A stretch of DNA of 64,000 bases, taken from Lyophyllum atratum. Taxonomy: Eukaryota > Basidiomycota > Agaricomycetes > Agaricales > Lyophyllaceae. A model generated the notes under the pieces. It was not told the DNA's origin. It saw only the letters and a program-made list of their open reading frames with translations, and did no database searches. Below, piece after piece: positions 57,001 to 64,000 of this stretch (the stretch's first letter is position 1; each line of letters starts with the position of its first letter). The stretch covers positions 62,001-126,000 of the forward strand of contig JACGCN010000030.1 of assembly GCA_014905825.1 (NCBI GenBank), given 5' to 3'. Made by a program: the position numbers and the translations under genes.

Positions 57001-58223
57001 AAACGCCTGCTGGCTCATCGTCCGGCCATGGTTCCTCCTCTCTGCCACCTCCAGGATCCCTCCGCAGCCCACGAAGCTCGCAACGCGAGCGTGAGCGCGA
57101 CTTTGACGGGCGCCCACACCCTGGCCACAATCAACATCCAACCGAAGTCATTAACCTCACTTCTGCCAAGTCGACTCCCCCCTCCAGCCACCCTTATCAC
57201 GACCAACATCCTCCGCCCGACTACAGGGACGTGCGGAGTAAACACGGCGGGCGAACATCGTCGTCGGGGCCTGGTCCTGGGTCGATGCTGATGGACGATC
57301 GTGATCGACCTCCGGCGATGCCCTTTGCCATCCCGCCCTCCCATGGGATGTCCACACCAAATCATGGGCCTCCTCCTGGGCCTGGCTCGATGAACGGGAC
57401 GTCATCCCCGCGTGCTGCATGGAACCCTGCTGACGATAGGGAAAGGGATAGCAGCTATCGTCCCTCCTCATTGACGTCATCGTCTGGCCCTGCTGGTCCA
57501 CCACCACCGCCCCCATTGGGCTATCACGGTCCTTCACATGAAGGAGGAAGCGCCCACGCACGTTCCCCAAGCCACCGGTATGCGAACAGCAGCGGCAGCT
57601 CACTGGGCCGTGGGCCGCCTCCACAACCCGGTCCACCCTCCCAACAACCATCCCGTCAAAACTCGATCGGCCTCCATTCACCACCACGGCCGACGCTGCC
57701 CCGTCCACCTGTCCCTCCTGCACCTGCTAGCCCCTCCGTACCCTCCGCTGCTACTACAGCACCAGCCCCTTATCCCAATTCGAACCCGAATCGGTCACCC
57801 ACGCGTTTCGGGCCCCCGCCGCCGCCGATACCTCCCTCTGCGCCTTCGTCGTCGTCTCACCCACACCCGGCGAGCCGGTCCCCGCCTGTGGGGCTGAAGA
57901 TGCGCCCGCCGTCTCCGCTGGGGGGGAAGATGCTTCCGGCGCTTGCGGGCCCGGGAAGGATGTCGACGCCGACGGAGAATGGGGCGGGGTATCATGGGAG
58001 TAGTAGGACTGCGTCGCCGCTTACGAACTTTTCGGCGCCGGGGAGGCCGTTTTTGGGGTCGAATGGGGCTGGGGAGAGAGATAGGGAGAGGGAAAGAGAG
58101 AGGGAAAGGGAGAGAGATAGAGAGAGGGAGAGGGAGAGGCATGCGTCGCCACCGCACCTTGGTCCGCCGCCGCCACCTCCGCCCTCGAAGATGAGTGTGC
58201 CCCAGATGGTGGACGGGCACTGA
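54002..58223 (+). CDS. Sds3-like subunit of the Rpd3 histone deacetylase complex
   Basis: Chromatin repressor subunit. Start chosen at ATG 54002 (CCACGATGG context; 53939 is an alternative in-frame ATG). Long acidic, Ser/Glu/Asp-rich first exon. The Sds3-type domain spans exons: EALDVLATIELKFALLRERV, YVEKMDGLSWEEALIND, then GTHPELLHLHRELSSRRDKR, TYEAASVTKRRRTDEDATWS, WWK, then LSRDDLQTDMISETNRKRRR, ERPQP, VRRIPSLPQ. Introns at about 55314-55377, 55531-55580 and 55681-55734. The last exon (about 55735-58223) is some 820 codons of low complexity: Met/Gly, Gln/His/Pro-rich, and Arg/Glu alternation. This C-terminal extension is far longer than in yeast Sds3; it may be real, since it stays open, and ends with VPQMVDGH. 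Confidence 0.88.
56690..56835. repeat. Arg/Glu-coding purine repeat in the Sds3-like gene
   Basis: Almost pure purine DNA (GAGAGGGAGCGTGAACGGGA and similar) coding alternating RERERE residues. A second such tract lies at 58070-58140. His/Gln-rich tracts lie between. Confidence 0.85.
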
Positions 58224-60676
58224 GTTGGTGGGTTGCGGACAGCGCGGCAGGCTCGTGTGGGTTTAAATTACAGCGAAGTACGGACTTCTTCCTTACCTGT
58301 TTTTAGAGCTTTCGCTCTTTTCAGTGGATATAATTACCTTGCCGTTGTCCGCGCAGTGTTCGTGCATAGGCACGAGCGCAGGTACCCTCGGCCATTATCT
58401 TTTTATGTCGTATTACCCTTTAAACCTTTCCTCTTTTCAACCTCTTATTTTCTTTTATTGCTCATCGATGTCTGCGTTTGGTCGTTTGTGTTATGTTTTA
58501 CCTTGTTGAGATTGACTGCGTACATACTCACTACATATGCTATCCTACACACTAGTTGCACAGTAATGTGGAATTGTTTCTAGATAGGAATGCTGGATCG
58601 TGTGTCGCGCCTACATAGGAGGATAGTGCCCTCGAGATTGTCTACTCGTTCAAGTTATCGTCGGCGTTTGTGGCTCAAGGGTCTTCGTGGGCCTTTCATA
58701 GGTCTTCGTATACTTCCAACTGTCACTGAAACTGTCAGGTTATGCAAATGACATGGTCACGAGTGGTAGCTTCTGCTGATACGACTGTTCACGAGGCTCG
58801 TGTCCTTGTATCTTCTTTCCCGAAGTGGTTGGTCTACGATATAGGCGAACGGAGGGAGACGCGGCGCAGCGCGGCACTTTCCGCTACACGAGGCTCAGGA
58901 GTCTATGTCGATCACCGATATCATTGCAATTGCGTTATCGATATTTATACCCTTGACACGATATTTATACCCTTGACACTGTGTAGTAGGTAACAGCAAC
59001 TAGGCGATTGCAGGGAGGTGAGTGGGCCCCAAGGCCGACCCCGAGGCGCATGTTCAGTGTGAAGACCAAGCCTTATTATCATTCTTCGCCTCCTCTGATT
59101 CCTCGGACCTATCGAGACTCAAGATTCTAAGAACCAGAGAAATCAAATGAACCAGACCGAAGTCGTCGATATTTTCCCAACACTTGGCTCTTGGATCTCA
59201 GCGGAAATTTTGGGAGGATTACCAAACATGGATGCCGACGGCCGTGGATTCTAGAAAAAGTTTTTTTTCTCTTCTTCTTCTCTTCATGGTCACCAGTGGG
59301 GTCGTCGTGACGGCGACGAGCGAAGGAACGTTCTTCACGATCGTCGGCCAGTCCAATTCCGCGTGCCGGACGCTGATCTGTGTAATACTAATCGCTCCCG
59401 CCAATCGCACTGCTTGCGCATCAGCCGTTCCGTGTGCTCAGGAACATCGTGGTGGGCGTGACGGACATTGAAATGAGATCCGGACATATAGGTGCTTACA
59501 GGTGCTTACAGAAACCAACTTGAAGCTTGACGCTTGTTCTCTCAAGGAGATATGAGAATGGGACTTGGTCGATACTTACCCAGGACTTCAATGAGGAGCC
59601 CCGGTCATTCAGGACAAGGTTCGGGACCGCGAGGTGGGCATGTGAAGCTGTTTCTACTGCGCGCCGAGCCTGCGTTTCCAGACTTTTCACGATCACTTCT
59701 TCGGAGTGAATTTGCAACGCGGTGACGTCGAGATGGAGTCTAAAAAACGAGATAGTTGCGGAGCTCAACCGGCAACGCGGTCCGGCCTCGTGGCGCTCCG
59801 AGGCTTTTAACAATGACTGCAGTTTTTTTTCTGGCGTCGGGTGGAACGTTCCGTGTTTCAATCGGATGGCCAAGAAGAAGGAAAGAGCACGGAAGGCCCC
59901 AACCGCGTTGACCCTTTACATGCATGATATGGCAGGACACAGCTGGTGGTCGGAAACACACATCGCCAAGGGACAACCAAGGAGATGTGGAAGACAGGTT
60001 CGCCAACGTGGACGAGAGTGCAGGTCATAGTTGACGTGGGTATTACTGCAGATCTATGGACACACCTTGTGTCATTTTTGTTATGAATACGACATCACAG
60101 GAGATGTCAGAAGCTATCGAATGAGGACGAAATTTCGCACCTGCGAGGCTGACCAAGATTGGAACAACGTTCTGTGATGGGAAAAGCGACCCAGAGGAGA
60201 TGGAGAATGCTTGTGCTGCCTAGTAGCCTCGCAGAAGTGGTCTTTCATTCGCTTGGGGTAAGTGAAAATGTAACGAAAAGCACTTAGTTGTCAGTCCGAG
60301 TGCTCCAGTGTCATCGCAGGTTGGGAAATTTTCACCGATGACGCCGTGACGGCATGAAAAAAGGGTACAAACATGGGTCACTGCACGGCAAAGTAGGGAG
60401 TGTCGAGGATGGTGAAGTCTATAATTACGGCAGTGAGGGAGAGTGGAACAACTTGGGAACCGCGGCAGCCTGATCAGGGGCAGGTCCCGATTGTGACGGT
60501 TTGCTAAGCGACTGTATTGCTGACAAGAAAGGAAAGTTCACGTTGCTGGTCGGAATCACTCACCGATTGCCTCAGATTTTTTGGTTTGGACCACAACCCA
60601 CCAAATTACAATTTAATTTTCGTATGCAAGGGGAATGTAAGTCCTGGGCCCCTCCTTCCGTCCCCCCACCACTGTA
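58224..60676. other. Long intergenic region
   Basis: 2.4 kb without a supported gene. It has the 3' flank of the Sds3-like gene, two small tandem repeats (58939-58979 and 59489-59510), and the upstream region of the Zn2Cys6 gene. Short open frames occur on both strands without splice support. A long upstream region is usual for regulatory genes. Confidence 0.45.
58939..58979. repeat. Short tandem duplication
   Basis: CGATATTTATACCCTTGACA occurs twice in a row, 19 bp apart. Confidence 0.85.
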
Positions 60677-63600
60677 ATGGGGCCGTTCATCCGTACTGAC
60701 TCTATGTCGTACTACCCAGAACCTCATACAGCACAAGTCAAGACCGAGGCTTCTGCTTCCCCAGATCTATTGCCGCCTAGTGTTGCTTCTCTCCAGCAGT
60801 ATCCATTCAGATTTCACGCACCGCCCTCATCCTCGTCTCACGGGTCGCTTCCTTCTTCTCGACACCCTTCTGAACCACCTGCTCTCTCACAGAACAACGT
60901 ATATCGTTTCGGTTCGGGGTCTGCTTATAATCTCATGTCCACCCAGTCTTCCTGGCCACCATCTCCAAGCTCTCCCCACCAACCCCAACCCTCGGGCCCG
61001 TCTCGCATGATCAATGATAATAGCAAGTATGAGCTCGGACATCCCCAGCACTCGATTTCTTACGCCGATGACTACGACGAAGTCTCTGAGCTCGTCGAGC
61101 TGCCCGAGGACTCGCATTCGAATCTAGGGGGAGATGCTGCTGGTGCATCGAGCGGTGGGGGAAAGAACGTAAGGCGTCGTAGTAGCAAAGGTGCGTGCGC
61201 TTCTTGTGGGGGACGGGGACGGGGAATCGCCGCGTCAGGCTCTTTCTTCCCGCCCCGCAATCTCCCCATAACAAACATGACATGGCTGGCTGACCTTCGG
61301 CGAAAATACCTATAGCATGTGACCAATGCCGGAAGTCGAAGTGTAAATGCGAACGACCTGCTCCTGGCGAGCCCTGCAAGAGTTGTGTTATGCTGGGTAC
61401 TCGTGAGTGCCTCGTTCCATCAGTTGTCTCCTCGGGACCTGTGGGCCCAAGTTTGAAGCGCGACGCGTATGAGTGCCGCCACTAGGACTAATTCAGATGA
61501 TTTACCGTTCTATTTCCCCATATGGCGTATCTGGTGTTTGATCACCCTGCTCAACTTCATGCAGCACTCCCAAGATATGGCTCGATTCTTCTACACTCCT
61601 CGCCGCTTCATACCCCATGGACCCGCTAATCATTTCTTTTCCTCTTAGCTTGTACGTTTCTGGGACCCTCGAGGAAACGCGGTCCTCCTAAGGGGTACAT
61701 TGACGCTATCGAAGCGCGTTTGCATCAAACTGAGGCTTTACTGGGCATCATGATATCTGCGAGTGATCCCCGCGCTCAAACTCTTCTTCGTGATATTGGC
61801 AAGGTTCGTACACGTCCACATCCCTGATTCGAGCGTGCATCATCACGGGCCGTGACTCGACCCTTCTTCTCTCTTGTTCCGTATTCATCCACATGTTCTG
61901 TTCCTGGTGCAGACCTCGCAGATCACATTCCTCGTCTCAAAGGCTCTTCCTTGCCTTCTTTTTCTCAGAGACACGGTCCGCTGACAACGGATGTCCGGCA
62001 TTTTCTTAGGACCCATTAGCGAAGGAAATCATCAATCGCGTGGACAATTCCCCGTACGGCGTTAAAGGTCGGAAACGAGACGGAGACACTAAGCCTCGTG
62101 CGGGACACCAGGCGTCGAGCTCCGACTCATCCTTATCCGCGTCCCAGAAAACCGCTTCACCCAAAGTCGACCTCACCACCACCCAGTACGTCATCATCTA
62201 CCCTGAGTCCATGTCTCAGATTAATCGAAATGAAACTGACCCGGCATCCCACAGTCCATCGAACGAATGGCAGGACCGAGTATCCACGATGCTCCATGCG
62301 ACCCTGTCCATTGCCCAGGACGAGGGCGTCATACCCAATGGTCAGACCGATCACCAACGCCTTCGACCGCGGACAAGCGCCCCGGCGATGGCAAATGCCC
62401 ATTCAGGCAGCCGTCCTACGTTGCGCGTTAACCCCTCAAGCTCCTCTCTCAGTTTAAGCGGGCACGACGACGGCCACTCACCAGGCCGCCGGACGCGGCG
62501 GCGCGTCGGCACCGAAGATGTGAACTTCCACACCCACGACTACCCCCACTCGCGTAGCCCCGCGCCCGACTCTGCTGTCTCACAACGCAGGCGCGGCTCG
62601 CCGTCCGGCCAACGCCACGGATACGGCCACGGCAGCCCGTACTCTGCACTCAGCCCAACACGGCGGTGGAGCGTCAGCTCGACGGATAGCCTGAGCTCGG
62701 CAAGCGACGATGACCTGACGGGGGCGGTGGGGCAGCTGAGTCTGAACGAGGACGAGCAGGTGCGGTATCATGGGAAGGCGAGCGGCCTGCATCTTCTGGG
62801 GAACAAGGAGCGGGTGGATGCGAGGAACGAGGGGGGGATTTGGTGCGCTTGGTTCTCTTATCTTTTGTTCGGGACGTATGAGCTCATCGGGTTCGGTAAT
62901 TAGGAGGTTCCCTAAGGCGCGCGTCTGGCCGCCCCTTCCATCATCTGCCTCGACAGCGATGAACGGTGAGGATGAGTACGCACGTCGGCTGCCTGAACAG
63001 TCGGTCCAGGAACATCTGCTCGAACTCTATTTTAAATATGTACATCCTATCCTCCCGCTGGTGCACAAGCGATCCTTCTTTGAAGCGTTTAAAGCTGGGT
63101 ACGTATATAGCAAACTATGCCCCATCCTGATCGCTAACGTGTCTGCATCAGCGGCGAATCACCTCTCTCGCCAGATTCCAGCACGGTTCCTGGCGGATCT
63201 CCGTTCAATCGACGAAGACGCCGCGTCCCTACACTTCTCCTCCTTGCAATGTACGCCACCGCCGCGCGCTACGCCGACGGCACGCCGAAGCCCGTTGACG
63301 CGACTATGATGTGGGAGGCGGGCGACGAGTACCTAAACCAGGCGAAGGTCATCCTCGACGGCTCCTACGCCGCTTCGTGCCCCTCGACATGCCAGGCGCT
63401 GCTCCTCATGGGGTACCGCGAGATCGGCATCGGCGCGATGGCGCAGGCGTGGACCTACATCGGGATGGCGATCCGTATGGCGCAGGATCTGGGTATACAT
63501 CGTAGTGCGGATGGGTGGGCGCGTGCGGATCTGGGAGGGCAGCTGTTCGGGGAGTGGGAGCTCCATGAGAGGAAACGGATATGGTTCACGTGTGTGATTA

Positions 63601-64000
63601 TGGACAAATATGTTTCGGCCTATATTGGTGTGTGCTTATTCTGCCTTATCCGTGGATCCATTATTCATTGTTTTAATGTTCTTCTAGGACGACCTCTCAT
63701 GATCTTCGAGAGGGACTTTGACACCTCATTACCCAGTGAAGATGATGTGAGTTTTAGCTTTCATCTACCGGGTTTTTCCGCCGATTAATCTCTGTGTACG
63801 CGCTCAAAGCCGGAAGAACTCGAGGAATGGACGCCTTCATCGTTCCCAAAAAACAGCGATATGCCACCGCCTGTTCCTGGAAGAATCATCTCATGCTTCA
63901 ATGCTTCGGCCAGGCTGTGTATGTCCACCTTTTCTCCGTCTTTGAGCGCTCGAAACTAATTTACCCATGCCCAGCGGGCATCCTGAGCATGATCATCCAA
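60677..64000 (+). CDS. Zn2Cys6 fungal-specific transcription factor, 3' partial
   Basis: Gal4-type DNA-binding regulator, cut by the window end. Start at ATG 60677 or, in the same frame, 60704 (MSYYPEPHTAQ). Disordered N-terminus, then a split zinc cluster: the exon before ends SSK, an intron (about 61191-61315) follows, then ACDQCRKSKCKCERPAPGEP, CKSCVMLGTP, and across another intron CTFLGPSRKRGPPKGYIDAI, with six zinc cysteines. It continues EARLHQTEALLGIMI (coiled-coil dimerisation), DPLAKEIINRVDNSPYGVKG, a disordered Ser/Arg-rich part, and the regulatory domain: EHLLELYFKYVHPILPLVHK, FLADLRSIDEDAASLHFSSL, QAWTYIGMAIRMAQDLGIHR, ERKRIWFTCVIMDKYVSAYI, GRPLMIFERDFDTSLPSEDD, KPEELEEWTPSS. Similar proteins are often labelled XlnR-like; the target genes cannot be inferred here. 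Confidence 0.9.

Noticed and set aside
56104..57141. 345-codon minus-strand frame
   Set aside because: Shadow of the His/Gln/Pro-rich plus-strand coding exon; composition is biased and no motif is visible.
59496..60030. Overlapping frames on both strands near 59.5-60 kb
   Set aside because: Neither strand gives a splice-consistent model or known motif; the region also has small tandem repeats and looks non-coding.
1..64000. tRNA, rRNA and CRISPR-like arrays
   Set aside because: No stretch with a convincing tRNA B box plus cloverleaf, no rRNA-like block, and the only regular arrays are the tandem repeats listed, which have no spacer pattern.

Overview
The window is nuclear DNA of a filamentous basidiomycete, most likely an Agaricomycete. 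Genes are broken by many short GT-AG introns (about 45-70 nt). The recognisable proteins are fungal: a Nox without EF-hands, Ldb17/SPIN90, an Sds3-like Rpd3 subunit, a Zn2Cys6 factor, a PQQ sugar dehydrogenase of AA12 type, a GH28 pectinase and a Crypton recombinase. All gene models were built by reading codons across plausible splice sites by eye; no search or alignment program was run.

Layout. 1-1222: 3' part of a GH28 gene. 1813-3934: complete NADPH oxidase. 4390-7075: one arm of an inverted duplication with a membrane protein gene that carries serially duplicated exons. 7195 to at least 11600: a Crypton DNA transposon whose tyrosine recombinase looks intact, then an unknown multi-exon gene (11644-13525) and repeat-rich DNA to about 15 kb. 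16042-27468: conserved housekeeping block (MTR4 helicase, purine nucleoside phosphorylase, PQQ dehydrogenase with a frameshift, Ldb17). 28297-32440: divergent pair of orphan membrane proteins; the rightward one is the second arm of the duplication at 4.4-7.1 kb. 32840-37470 and 44990-48495: a second inverted duplication, each arm carrying a membrane-anchored fungal kinase and a decayed gene; between the arms lie an F-box protein, an unknown coiled-coil protein and RTF1. 48891-52985: two more orphan membrane proteins. 54002-58223: Sds3-like gene. 60677 to the end: Zn2Cys6 transcription factor, cut by the window edge.

The housekeeping genes (exosome helicase, Paf1-complex RTF1, Rpd3-type Sds3, Arp2/3 regulator Ldb17, PNP) are not an operon and share no single pathway. 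The accessory part is the more interesting one: a Crypton, two inverted duplications, kinase copies in several states of decay, and a set of hydrophobic orphan proteins that appear to diversify by duplication of exons or internal repeats. Functions of the orphan proteins cannot be read from the sequence.
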